A stretch of 64,000 nucleotides of DNA from NCBI RefSeq assembly GCF_000516985.1, contig NW_006917105.1, positions 186,001 through 250,000 on the forward strand, written 5' to 3'. Below the pieces are notes generated by a model, which saw only the letters and a list, made by a program, of their open reading frames with translations, searched no databases and had not been told where the DNA came from. Positions 46,530 to 61,090 of this stretch are shown here, one piece after another; positions within the stretch are counted from its first letter, which is position 1; each line of letters opens with the position of its first letter. Source of the stretch: Pestalotiopsis fici W106-1. Lineage: Eukaryota > Ascomycota > Sordariomycetes > Amphisphaeriales > Sporocadaceae. The position numbers and the translations under genes were made by a program.

Positions 46530-47051
46530 GGTGGAGGAGTTCAAAAGGCTCAGGAGCAATCCAGAAAGCCTCGGTGAAACTTGACGGCTCAGGCGGTGGC
46601 GCGTTAAAAGTACAATCCTGCCACTTTGACGGAAGTGCCATCGGCATCTTGCAGCATTGCTACATCGAGACGGAAGATACTTGAATCTTCTGTGCCATGC
46701 TCTACTACATCCATTGTGTCTTTCCCTCATCATTCCCAAAATTGTCCAAGGAGACATGCCGAGGTCGTTTGTATTTCAAATATCTTCTTTTGACTGAGCA
46801 CCGAGCTCATCAAGATGCAAATTATTTCAGGACATGAAAAAATGGACATTAATCTGTATATCCATCATGCTCCAGAATTTTGCGCCAAGTCTCTTGAGCA
46901 TGTCCCATTCTTCTCAACAGAAAGTGGCCAGATTATAGATAGACTCGCATATCCGAAAAGAAAAAAAAAACCACATTTCTATTCAACGTGACATGATTAT
47001 GATTTCTGTAACGTCCAGCGGTACTATAGAGTATTCAATGGTCCACCATTC
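46530..47051. other. Convergent 3' region
   Basis: This lies between two convergent genes. It is AT-rich from 46780 to 47000 with a short A-run near 46960-46970, as expected for 3' untranslated and polyadenylation sequence. No gene is seen. Confidence 0.5.
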
Positions 47052-48748
47052 TCAGCTCTTCTCCAATCGAATTTGCCTGTCAGGTATCCGCAAGCCTACT
47101 GCCACCTCACTGTCATCAACCTCGATTATGTACCTCGTAGGAATGCCCTGAAGTGTCCCAACGTCCATCCACGTAATACAAGTTGGCGTTCCCATATCGA
47201 CAAGCGCACTTCTATCCTGGAACACCGCAACAAATTGACGTAAGCTTCCGCTGACCACGTTGCTAGGGTACAGCCGCATATCCAAATTCTCAATCTCGAT
47301 CCCAGTCCTAACGGCCGCCTCGCTTCTGATATCCGATCCGTTGACCACAAACTGCGAGACCACAAGACCGGGTCCCTCATCCGTAACATTGAGCACCGCA
47401 TAGCTGCTCCCATTGCTGGCAGCGTACTCTCCCGCAAACATGGCCGCCGCCTCCTTGGAAGCCAGTTCCGCAAGCGTCAGTAAAGCGAGGGAAACGACGT
47501 CGGCGTAGACGTTGAGGTCCGGGTTGCCATCAATATCATGAGCCAAGATCGCAAACCCGGCGTCAAAGTCGGGGGCCAGTCCAAAGTAGCTGCTGTAGCG
47601 CCTGAGGGTGCCCGTCTTGGTGTACACGTCGAGTATCGAAGAGTTTGCATACTTGCCTGCGTGATAGATCTCCCATGGCCGACCTACGCCATTACGCAGG
47701 TTTGATGTGTCGGACACGGGTTGTAGCCAACGGCGGGTCTGGTCTGGGGTCACCAGGAGTGAGGACAACATCGCGTGTCCAGCCCTGGCCAGGTCCGATG
47801 TGCTTGTATAGAGCGACAGGGCAGCTTGCTCGCCGGTGGCCGTGAAATTGAGGCTATCGCCAAACACCTGTGTGTCTGCTCTGAGAAGTCCGCTTTGGGT
47901 CATGTTTGAAGGTTCGAGTATCGATTTTGCAAGGTAATCTGAAAACAATTGTCCGGAACGAGTCTCAATGGCATAAGCCAGGAGTTGGAACGCAGCGTTT
48001 GAGATGATTGGCGTGGTGTCGGCGAGGAAATATGGTACTTGGACGGAAATTGCTTCCACAAATGCCTGCTTATCGCAAGCTTCCACCAAATTGCAGGCGT
48101 CCGCTGGTCCTGGTCAGTGGAGGCTCGCATTTTTCAACTACCAAAAGTGTCATAGGGAAACGAAAAGGAACGCGGCTTACAGTTTCGTACAAGGCCTGAC
48201 ATGTGGGATGCAAGACTTCCAACAGTGATCGATTCCCAGTCGACTACGAGGTCAATGTCATATCCAGAAGTGCTCGGAGACTTTTGCTTGAGTTCAGGGA
48301 GAAACTCGGTGATTGGTGAGGCCCAAGATCCATCAGCTGTCACGACGAGCCAAGCATAGACAGTAAATAGCTGTGTGAGCGTGCCAATGGGAAACACTGT
48401 CTGTGCAGTGACAATTTCTGCCGTCTCCAAGCGTGTTGCTGTATGGTGATACTCGAATATGATGGGGTCATCTCCAGCAGAGTCGCTCCCCGAGAACAGC
48501 ACTACTGAGAATGAGGTTGTGTTGGGCGTGATGGCGCCAAAATCATCGCTACCGCTGGACTCGATTAGACTGTCGAATACACTCGTAAATTCTTGTGCAA
48601 AGTTTTGGACTGCATCAGAGGATTTGTCCAGATTGGGTGCTGGGTAGTATGCTCGGAGCAGAGGGCATGGTTGATAATCTGTCTGGCCCTTGGCGATAGT
48701 CAAAGTGGTAAGGATTGCTAAGTTCAACAATGAATTCTTGCAATGCAT
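47052..48748 (-). CDS. Secreted beta-lactamase-fold protein lacking catalytic residues
   Basis: Exons are 48748-48181 and 48103-47052 (539 aa), with a 77-bp GT-AG intron. The N-terminal ~21 residues form a signal peptide. The class C beta-lactamase/DD-peptidase fold is recognisable: the segment around the active-site helix (TVFPIGTLTQLFTVYAW), the SHMSGL loop, the SNAAFQLLAYAIE helix, and KTGT in VYTKTGTLRRYSSYFG. But the SxxK motif reads TLTQ (residues 123-126) and the YxN tyrosine is isoleucine (ISN, 223-225). Only KTG remains, so ordinary serine hydrolysis is unlikely. A C-terminal beta-rich domain (about residues 400-539) follows, as in other fungal family members. It could be a binding protein, or work by another mechanism. 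It lies upstream-to-downstream in the same direction as the sulfatase gene. Confidence 0.85.
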
Positions 48749-49272
48749 CGTGTGCGATATTAGTCCGCGGTTTGAAATTCAATAAACAGATAGGTAGAGT
48801 CAGTAAGACAGAAATGATTAGCAACAGAGACCGGATTTGCACGAGAAACGTTCTGAACTTATACTCCATTTCAAATGCATCTACTACAGCTACTTTCATT
48901 TAATAATATAATATCATCAGTCAGGCTTGGCCTTCGAAGGATTGCGCCATCCTTGCTTATTATGGAGTTGGATAGGAACCCGGAGCGTCCAACGGGGCTC
49001 CGGGACTCGATCTCAAAGTCCGTTCCGCCGTTGAAGTTCAACTTTACGCCGCACTGCCCCCTCGTTGATTTGTTCCCAAAAACAGAAAAAGGAAAATGCA
49101 ATGAGAACAAGATAGAAAGAAAGACAAAATTAAATGATATATAAACAATGTATATTAGTTCACTTTCAACAAACCAATCATAAAGCGAAGCGTGTGGCAC
49201 TGATCTTTAATCAATCGTCTGCTAAGAATTATGCAGGCAAATTAAGAAAATCGGATTCATTCATAGACAGCT
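48749..49272. other. Intergenic between two minus-strand genes
   Basis: These 524 bp are the promoter of the beta-lactamase-fold gene and the 3' end of the sulfatase gene. The part from 49060 to 49260 is A-rich, fitting a 3' region. No gene is seen. Confidence 0.5.
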
Positions 49273-51343
49273 TTATGGCCACTGCTCTTGACATACTTGT
49301 CCTTCGCTGCAAGTCGTCTGGTTCCAAGCCTGTTGCAGCTCATTGGCACTCAGTACTCTCCCGGCAGCGACAAGCATATCAAATGTTGCGTGTCGTTGTT
49401 CCCAACTTCCACCAGCTATATATGGAACTTTTTCGATTGGTTTAACGTCTGGATACTCATAGTACTGGGGCTCGTTTCTGAATGCCAGACCCAGTCCACT
49501 CTGTGCCTCGGGTGGGTAAAATGGAACTTCATTTGGAGCAAATTGATACTGTACGCATTCGGCAATGGTGACTCGAGGGAATGTTGAGAAGAAATCATCG
49601 TAAGCCGGGTCCAGAGCATCGCCCAAGCTGGATATCTTCTTGGGTGCCGCATTGGGAGGCTGAATGACGCTCCATGGATCTCGGCAAATATCTGTCTCGC
49701 ACGATTTCGTGACCATCAGCAATGCGTTTAAGCGTGACTTTACCCGCTGGTAGTTGACGTCTGTCGAATCGGCAATGTTGCTCAACTCATAAGGATCGTG
49801 AACCGAGTCATATAGCTCGATGTCCCCGGTGCACCAACTCGAGTAGACGTATGCATACGAGTCACTAACGATGCGCATCGTTTTGTACGTATTATTCCTG
49901 TAGACTCCTGGGTAGCTGTCACCGCCGGTCCACGTTGGAATCTCGGAAAAGGCTCGTCCCCAGAATTCTACGTTAATAGCCTCCTTTTGACGACCGATTG
50001 TCACGTTCAATGGGTCTTCCCATGCTTCCAGCATGCTGGTGCCGTCAAGGAATGGAGGTCGGTCCCCGATCGCCAATCCAGCAATATCAAGAAAGGTGGG
50101 AGCAAAGTCCGTCACAGTACTCGGGAGATGGGATACTTGGCCCTCGCTGATTCCAGGACCTCGTACAATAAGGGGAATATTGGCATCCTCAATATACGGC
50201 GAACATTTTCCGACGTCTCGATGTGACCCCAAGTGATAGCCTTGATCGGTGGAATAAATGATGTACGTATTTTCCAGCTTTCCAGCCTGCTCGAGGGCAC
50301 GAATAGTGTCTTCAATGATATCGTCGACCCCCTCAAGCGCTTCTTGTCGACGCTGATGCAGTTTTTGAACCTCGTCCAGCTGCGTTGAATTCAGGCGTGG
50401 CAATCCAGCCCACCAAGAAGGCCTCTTTTGGTGTAACTCGTCTGGCGGATTGAAGTTTGGCCGATATCGTAATGTCAGGTTAGAATACTTGTCCAGGTAT
50501 CGTGATGGAGGTGTCGGCGGATCTGTGGCATTCTCCACGTGCGGTGCAGTTGGCGCAATCATGAGAAAGAAGGGATCTTCTTTCGCTGTGAGCTCTTCCA
50601 GTCGTGCTAGAGCCTTGACGCGCAATACGTCCGTTTGCTGCCAACCTTCATAATACACCGGCGTCTCTCCGTTTTGCGACATGACCACGCTGTTGTGAAC
50701 GTTGATGTAGGGGTCAAGCTCCATCATGGTCAGTTCGTCATTGATATGGGCCGTAATCACGACAACACTTACAAGAACATCAATGTGGCTCCACCCCTTT
50801 GGTGCTGGAGAGTAGTTGAGCAAAGAATTTCCATTGTAGAGTTTTCCAATATCTGTTGAAAATGATCAGTTCTACATCTTCCCTCAGTCAAGCGGGACGA
50901 TCTGGGAAGATACATTCGGCACGGTATCCCGCTCGTACAAGCCAATGAGGGAGATAGTTGCTATCTTCGCCTGCGGCGACAAATTTGGGATAGCCACCGC
51001 TGTTGAACGATCGTGAGTACATGACAGCGGTCAAGAGAATCAAGGGGTTTAGAGCTTACCCAGGGGCAGCCACCTGAGTATTATTTGTGTTGTGCGCCGC
51101 CTGACCGCGCATTAGAGATACGCGACTTGGACAGCAAACCGCTATTGTAGCGTAGTGATTGGTGAACAATGTTCCTTTGGCCACAAGGTGTTTCTGTAGT
51201 GATTCCATATACTCTAGTGAGTCATGATGGTAATCTTGATCATCAGTGAATATGAAAACTATGTTAGGTTTATTGCCAGGGGCAGACGCCGCAAAGGTGC
51301 TGGCAGCGAGCAGGACCGATGCAAGGAAATAAGAAATTCTCAT
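49273..51343 (-). CDS. Secreted sulfatase (arylsulfatase type)
   Basis: Exons are 51343-51060, 50999-50914, 50852-50773 and 50718-49273 (631 aa). Residues 1-19 are a signal peptide. The sulfatase metal site begins with PNIVFIFTDDQD. The catalytic cysteine, oxidised to formylglycine in the family, is Cys70 in VCCPSRVSLMRGQ, matching CxPSR. STDQGYHLGSHRDVGK carries the second metal-site Asp and substrate Lys, and PHVENAT supplies a conserved His. The enzyme would hydrolyse sulfate esters for sulfur supply. The true substrate is unknown. Intron 3 is 54 bp, a multiple of three without a stop; splicing is preferred for its GTAAGT donor, CTGAC branch and the restored HIDVLLDPYINV. An upstream in-frame ATG at 51379 would add 12 residues before the signal peptide. 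Confidence 0.9.
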
Positions 51344-51379
51344 GGCGGACCAGAGGGACCAATGCCTAGTCCTACCCAT

Positions 51380-52364
51380 CTCAGATGATATCGAGGTTGA
51401 CACAGTTGACTATATCAGAAGCGCTATGATATAGTAAATAAGTGGGATAATTAGAAAGGCGCCATGTTGATCCAATGGTTCCGAGGCAGCCTTATATCCT
51501 TCAACTGGTCCCTGGACTTGGGCAAAGAGGGGACGGGAAAAGTTACACGGAACATTTTAGGGGTATTAATCGAGCATGTGAAGTATCGGTAGTCAATGCG
51601 AAAAGCCCATCGTCTCCTCAAGGCCGGCTTCATGTCTTCCCCGCAAACCCGATCTCAACCCTGTATGCCGCCGTAGACGGCAAGGCATCATCCACTGGCA
51701 TCGCCAATTGCTCGTGACCTTACGGAATGGCGTGCTTTTTCCGGAATCCCTGAAGCTTCGTGCATAGCCAAGGCGACAGTGACAATATGGTGGGGCTATG
51801 TGACTAACTTGGACATAGCGACTCTGCTATTGCATTGTGTATCACGGATTCGCATTTCTCGCGATATTTTTCGGGTCGCGTCTTGATCGCCATATATCGA
51901 GTCATCTTCCTTGTATCAGTCGTTGTGCGAACAACTTGCATTGGACGCGTCGTTATTGTTAAGAGTACAACTTCGTCCTGAGTGAGAAGCCGAGTTACGC
52001 ATGCTCGTGGTAAACCATGATGTATGCTGGCAGCTCGAAGGCTGCGATAAAGTGTATTACGGATATAATTGCTCAAAAGACCTGGATTAGCATATGATTC
52101 CTAATGCATGTATGTCTTGACGTATTGTACACATGAGATGAGTCGAATTGATGGATTCTGTTCTGGATCGCAGCATACCGTCACGTCTAACAGCATTGTG
52201 GTGAGGTCACGCTTTATAATTAATTCATGGACGCCCTTAAAAACCACCATAGTACTGCAAGCTGAATTGCAAGATAATTAAGCATTTTAGATGATAATTT
52301 AGCGTCTTTGGCTGGAATACTACAGTTATGATTCCCCTCGCCTGTTAAAGTTTATCCAGAATTG
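51380..52364. other. Divergent promoter region, no supportable gene
   Basis: This lies between the sulfatase and the alpha/beta hydrolase. Short overlapping frames only. AT-rich from 52200 to 52330. Confidence 0.5.
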
Positions 52365-53303
52365 ATGTTGGCACCATTCTCCATCAACCTGGAAATGGCA
52401 AGTAAAGGCTTGATCACGACAAGAGATGGAACGCAAATCAGCTACACGCAGATGGGCCCTTTAGAGGGTGCAAACATTCTTTTCTTACCAGGTTGGCGAC
52501 AGACCGCAGCTCAATGGGGGAAGCAAGTCGAGTATTTCCACGCCAGACACCGCGTCACAACGTTCGATTATCGCGGTCATGGAGAGTCGGAGAAGCCAGC
52601 ATCTGAGTATACTGTCGGCCTCCTCGCAAGAGATCTAAATGACCTCATAAATGCTCTCGGTCTTATAGGTTGCACAGCAGTCGGTCATTCCGTGGGGGCT
52701 TCTGTCATTTGGGCCTTTTGGAAGACTCATCCCGAGTCGAGGCATCACATTCACAAGGCTGTCATTGCAGATCAAGCTCCATGCATGTTGATCGATCCAA
52801 GCTGGAGTGACGCACAGATCAGAAACTATGGTGCCATCTTCACTCAGGACGTGCTGAATCAGCTCCCACAAGTATTCGATACAATGATACCGGCGGCCAT
52901 CAAAAGCATGTTCACGAACAAGGTTACAGAGGAGGATCTGGCCTGGTTCTTGTCGCAAAACGAAAAGTGTCCCAAGAACATTGCCTTGCAACTTTTGAGA
53001 AATCATGCTTCTCAGGACTGGCGAAAAGTCATACCACAGCTGGATATGCCCGTGTTGGTCATCAGTGCTGAAGGAGGCCAGTTTCCGCTGGAGACGGGGG
53101 CTTGGATCCGAGAACAAACTACCGACTGTAAGATTGCCATCATCAAGAAAGACGAGGGTGGCAGTCACTTTATGTTTTGGGAAGCCCCCGAGAAGTTCAA
53201 CAGCATTATTGAAGAGTTTTTGAATGATGGTTCGATTAGTAAACCCAAGGATGCAGAGGTTGGAACATGGAGAAAATTGCATCACGAGCCGGAATTTTAC
53301 TAA
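52365..53303 (+). CDS. Alpha/beta hydrolase
   Basis: A single exon encodes 312 aa from the first ATG, or 302 aa from the better-placed ATG at 52395. The fold is clear: ILFLPGWRQTAAQW is the strand and oxyanion turn, TTFDYRGHGESEKP is the typical RGxG(x)S motif, GHSVGAS (about residue 107) carries the nucleophile, and a histidine lies in GGSHFMFWEAPEKF near the C-terminus. A lid region lies at about residues 130-230. There is no signal peptide, so it is cytosolic. It resembles the epoxide hydrolase/haloperoxidase-like group, but the substrate cannot be told. It is convergent with the LYS12 gene, with 135 bp between stop codons. Confidence 0.88.
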   Translation: MLAPFSINLEMASKGLITTRDGTQISYTQMGPLEGANILFLPGWRQTAAQWGKQVEYFHARHRVTTFDYRGHGESEKPASEYTVGLLARDLNDLINALGLIGCTAVGHSVGASVIWAFWKTHPESRHHIHKAVIADQAPCMLIDPSWSDAQIRNYGAIFTQDVLNQLPQVFDTMIPAAIKSMFTNKVTEEDLAWFLSQNEKCPKNIALQLLRNHASQDWRKVIPQLDMPVLVISAEGGQFPLETGAWIREQTTDCKIAIIKKDEGGSHFMFWEAPEKFNSIIEEFLNDGSISKPKDAEVGTWRKLHHEPEFY

Positions 53304-53438
53304 AGTAAATGCAAGAGTCAAGAGTCGGAAGATGCAGAGTGATTACCGGCAAAACAACGCTTTTGTTTTTCTTATCTACCTTGGTATCCAATCCGTCTAC
53401 AAAACGTAAATATCATACATCTTTATCTAGCCGGGTAT

Positions 53439-56830
<3,392 letters not shown>

Positions 56831-59045
56831 ATGTCGGGCGTCAAGAATCTTCGAGCCATGTTCGAGCAAAAGAATGAACCAGGCGACAGCCCGCCAGATA
56901 GAGGTAGATCTCCTGGTCCCGGCAATTCATCCCTCGGTATGCTCAACGCCTTCCTCCGCCTTCCTATCGCTTCCTCTCACTTCCTCCCACTTCCTGCTCC
57001 CTCTATGATAGCAGTTTCTTTATTTGTTTTAGCATTTGCACAATATGACCAATATTTTCTGGCCATCACAACATCTCCTTTGCCCATGTAGGAGACTCAC
57101 GTCACAAGCTCCATAATTTTACCGCCATTGCACGTCATCCTATTAGCAACCGTCCAAGACAGATTTATTCACAAAACTATACTTTGCATTGCATTACTAA
57201 CTCGAACCTTGTCTGCTACCAGGTTCACCTACACCACCCTCACGCCCGCTGTCGAAAGTACGCACAAACTTTGTTGCCTTTGAAAAGGACGGTCGGGTAG
57301 GGTTGCGACGAGAACCCAGTGGAGACTCCATATCCGCCTCAAGTAGGAGGTTGAGCAACGAGACGGACAACTCCACGACAGCACCCGCACAAGACAAGAA
57401 CGATCCTTTTACGGAAAACATGGCCAAGAACGTGTCCGCTTTTAAAACAAACCTGGCCACTGAGCCAATTCCAGAATCGCCTGTAGCCGATTCATCTGCC
57501 AAACTGTCGCCCAAGAAGGGCACTGAGACGCCCGAGATCACTCATGGACCAAACCCCGACAAGATCGTGGACGAGGAGGAGACGCATACCAAACTCACAG
57601 CAGCTGATCCTACAGTCCATGAAACTGCTGAGAGCACACCAAGCGAGTCCAATGGAACATCAGAACCAAATGAGAAGGTGGAAGATGCGGCACAAGAGGA
57701 GGTGAAGGAGCAAATACAAGAGACAAGTCCTGCGAGCAAGCCACCGGTAGAAGCAACTTCTCCTACACCAGCATCTACCAAGACGACCTCCCGGTTATTG
57801 GGATCCCCCTCCGCGGTCCGGACACCAAGAAGCCCTGCCAAAGGGTCAACCCAAGAGACAGGCAAGGTCCCAGAAAAGAAGCCAATTTCCACCGCTCCCA
57901 AAGAGAGCACTTCGAGAAACGCAGCGTTGAAGCCGCAGCCTTCGGGCAAAAAGACTAGTGCGCGAGACCTGTCGCCGGCAGCTGAAGCCGTCAAGCCCAA
58001 GGTGAAATCGCCGACTCGGCCAACCAAGGTGCCATCGAGTATCCTCGCGCCCACGACTGCTTCCAGCTCCAAGCTTGGCAGCAGTGTCCCTCCTCCAAGG
58101 CGATCTCTTTCTAGAGAGCCCAACAACACAAGGGCTCCAGCAGTCTCCAACAGACCAGCCAGTAGAGCCAGCGGCGTCTCGCCTGCAGGGACTGCACCCC
58201 CTGCAAAGACCCTCAGACGTCAAGCTTCAACTATTAACCGAGCACGGCCAAGTTTGGGACTACCACCAAAGACCCAGGCAAAGGATCATCCTCCAACCCG
58301 CAAAGAGGCTCCTGTGGACGAGGGCTTCCTAGCCCGTATGATGCGACCAACGCAGAGTAGTGCTAGCAAAGCTGCTGACAAAGTGCCCATCACTCCACCT
58401 CGGAAACAGGTCACTACCAGTACGGCAAAGAAACCGATGAATAAGGACGGAGAGGCCAACGCCAAGAAGGCAGCTACAAAGCTCGCGGATATAGTCAAAA
58501 AGGACACCAGTGTCAAGAACACAACCACAGCCAAGTCAGAGGTCAAGAAGACCGTTGCAAAAACCGCGGCCAAGAATACCGAGCCTTCGGCAAATGAAGT
58601 AGCGCCCGTAGCTGCTCAAACGGAAAGTGCAGAGGTTGCTATTGAGGCGGCCAAGACTTCGACAGATACAATTGTCGTTCCCCAGATACAGAGCCAGGTA
58701 TCAGATAAGGCGAAGACTGAAGCCGCACCGCTCTCAGAAGCATCCGAGCCGACACCGGAGCCGGAATCGCAGGCGGAGGTCAAGATTGAGGTTGAGACAA
58801 AGGAGGCTGTTCCGGAGTCTACGGAGTCCAAGCTTGCGACTCCCGCAGAGATTGAGGTGCCTGCAACCGTTCCGGTTGAAGCAACCAATGGGACAAATGG
58901 TCATGCTCTCCCGCCAAAGGCGGAGGACAATCTCCTCAATGAGGGAGTAGAGGCCATTGAGCAAGAAAAGGCTACACCCACTATCGCTGCAGACCCCAAG
59001 AAGGTCGAAGATATTGAGGACGTGGTCCAAGAATCCTCTGCATGA
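56831..59045 (+). CDS. Low-complexity Lys/Ala/Ser/Pro-rich protein
   Basis: Exons are 56831-56936 and 57223-59045 (642 aa). The intron is 286 bp, long for this window. I do not recognise a domain. The N-terminus (MSGVKNLRAMFEQKN, then SPPDRGRSPGPG) and the block after the junction (SKVRTNFVAFEKDGRVGLRR) look conserved in type with other ascomycete proteins. The rest is disordered: acidic Glu/Thr-rich segments, a basic Pro/Ser centre (SPTRPTKVPSSILAPTTASS), and an Ala/Glu-rich tail. One compact motif stands out, APVDEGFLARMMRPTQSSASK at about residues 380-400, of which the FLARMMRPT core is notable. Composition suggests a cytoskeletal or scaffold role, but this is guesswork. Antisense frames opposite it are artefacts of its composition. 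Confidence 0.8.
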
Positions 59046-59578
59046 AGAGTCCAAAAAGAATGGATGAATTTGAGTCATACAGCTTCAAAGTGTAAATGAC
59101 ATTTAGTTTTAGCGGGAAGAGAAACACAATGATACCTCCTGTCATGATCATCATATCGCCTTGAATAGACAAGACACGAACCATTTCCAGTGACCGCTCA
59201 TTTTTCTCTGGTATACCACTCCTGTCTCCCGTATCATTGTGATCACGGCCAAAGTTATGGCGGTGGATATACGTGCTGAAAGATTTGTCTCCATTGTTGA
59301 GTGTGTATGATACATGAACATATTCGTTGTACAAGATTCGTACAAAACGTGATCCTTTTTGAGCTCTATTCCCCGCCGATCGCAGCCCCCCAGTGTCTCG
59401 TGTGTCCTGATCGAATGGACATAATTCTCTCTACTCGCCTCTCGTGTCGATGGCTAGACTCTTGCTTTTCTTCCAGAGCTCTGCCGCTATGGTACATCGT
59501 GGGTGCGGTCTGATTGGACCTCCTTCTTTCCTTGATATCGACTCCTTAGTGTGTTGAATGCTGTTGTCACTAAGCCAA
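59046..59578. other. Convergent 3' region
   Basis: These 533 bp lie between the stop codons of the low-complexity protein gene (plus) and the mitochondrial ribosomal protein gene (minus). Frames are short and overlapping. No gene is seen. Confidence 0.5.
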
Positions 59579-60079
59579 TTATGGCGAGACTCGGCAGAGA
59601 AGAATACCACCCATCTTTCTCTCGACCGCCTCGCGGATCTCCATGACGCCTCTGGGCGTGCTGACGTACATGCATTCTCCCAGGTTGAGTCCCTTTTGGA
59701 TGAGCCTGGTCGGGCCAGAATCCCATCCTCTGGACAGTCGCTCGAGGTGCTCGAGCTTTGCAGTGACTGGCCGAGTCGGCCGCGAGATGATCTTGAGGGT
59801 CTTCATGACGGGCTCGTTGTTGCTGTACTTGAGACCAACCCACAGGCGCTGGCGCGCGACGGTCGCGCTGTTGAGCGGCTCGGGCTCATACGTGCTGAGC
59901 GTCGCAGGGTCCGGGGGCACGGCGCCACCGCGTGTGACAAAGGAGAGGAATCCTGTCCGTTGTAGAGACAGGAGGAGATGTAGATTCGATGTGTTCCAGG
60001 GCGCGCTGGTCAGACCAAGACGCGCCTTGGAGGCGTTTTGCAAGTGCGAGCACACGTGTGCAAGATGTTGAAGCGTCAT
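59579..60079 (-). CDS. MRPS8: Mitochondrial ribosomal small-subunit protein uS8m
   Basis: A single exon encodes 166 aa. The sequence matches fungal mitochondrial S8. The N-terminus HLAHVCSHLQNASKARLGLT is the typical helix, GFLSFVTRGG follows, RLWVGLKYSNNEPVMKTLKI and ISRPTRPV form the centre, and GLNLGECMYVSTPRGVMEIR with GGILLCR forms the rRNA-binding C-terminal domain of bacterial S8. It assembles early on the mitochondrial small-subunit rRNA. No cleavable presequence is obvious, as is usual for this family. The start is the first ATG of the frame and agrees with family length. It is divergent from the gene at 61091, about 1 kb away. Confidence 0.93.
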   Translation of the reverse strand: MTLQHLAHVCSHLQNASKARLGLTSAPWNTSNLHLLLSLQRTGFLSFVTRGGAVPPDPATLSTYEPEPLNSATVARQRLWVGLKYSNNEPVMKTLKIISRPTRPVTAKLEHLERLSRGWDSGPTRLIQKGLNLGECMYVSTPRGVMEIREAVERKMGGILLCRVSP

Positions 60080-61090
60080 CTTGCCTGTGGTATTTGTATT
60101 TTTCCTCCACTCCGAGCGATGTTTACAACCGATGGTGGGGTTTTAGCTGGTGCCTCGAGCCGGCTGTCCGGCGGGCGTTGGGATTGCGCTTCGGGAGTTT
60201 CTGGCTTTCTTCCGGCCTAGAAGCAATGGGTGCGAAGTTGATGGCGAGGATGTCGCGGATGTAGACACGGATTATATAATCGTGCGTTCCGTCGAGTCGT
60301 TACGAGAGGGTTCTTGCGCCGCTGGTATATTCCTTTCCAACACCCCTGTGTACAGAAAAAATGCCCAGATTGATATGAAGCTATCCCCAAATCCCAAAAT
60401 TCTGGATAGGCCAAATCGGAAAAAGTCAGCACCCGAATTGAATTGAGCTAGGTTAGCTAAGGTGGAACCTTTTCAAGGTTCCAGTCCAGGCTGGGCGGCC
60501 TGCGCAGTACGTAGCAGTGGTAGTAATTGGTACATTAAGTACCCAGGGCTCGCCAACTAGAGATTCCACCCCGGAGCGTCGGCCGGCCGCTAAGACAGAA
60601 GACCCCTGTCTGATCTCTTCAACGCCTCCAATTCTCCCCGCCCGATTGGATGCAACGATCAGCACTGAAAGTGCTGCCAACCCCACCATAGCAGCCCGTG
60701 AGACCTCTCAGAGGACCTTCGTAAGCGCCGAGTAACTGCAATCCGCCATGCGCAGATTGATGGCTTGGACCCTTGGAGGGGCGAAGGGCGGGAGAGAAGA
60801 GAAGCATGGCAAGCAGGGTAGGTCGATGACTGGGCTGTATGTAGGTAGACGCCCATGGTAATTGTTGCTGCTGATGAGGAGAGATTTTGGAGCTTTGCAT
60901 CTTCTTGACTTGTTTTTTTCTGACCTACTCCTGCTGTTGGTTTTTCCAGTCCACAGATTCTACGCCGTGATGCACATGGGTTGTTATTAGTCGCCACATT
61001 ACTGAGCATTTTCTTTACCTCATCATTAGAAGTTCTGTGCCTGTCGCCTCTTCATACACATTGCTGCTTCCTTCTGGTTGATCTCTCACT
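60080..61090. other. Divergent promoter region, about 1 kb
   Basis: This lies between the uS8m gene and the gene at 61091. It holds only short overlapping frames. A T-rich tract at 60908-60918 and a CAAG-rich leader precede the next gene. No gene is seen. Confidence 0.5.

Noticed and set aside
57542..58223. Antisense frames opposite the Lys/Ala/Pro-rich gene
   Set aside because: They follow from the low-complexity codon pattern of the sense strand and have low-complexity Gly/Ser/Val content themselves.
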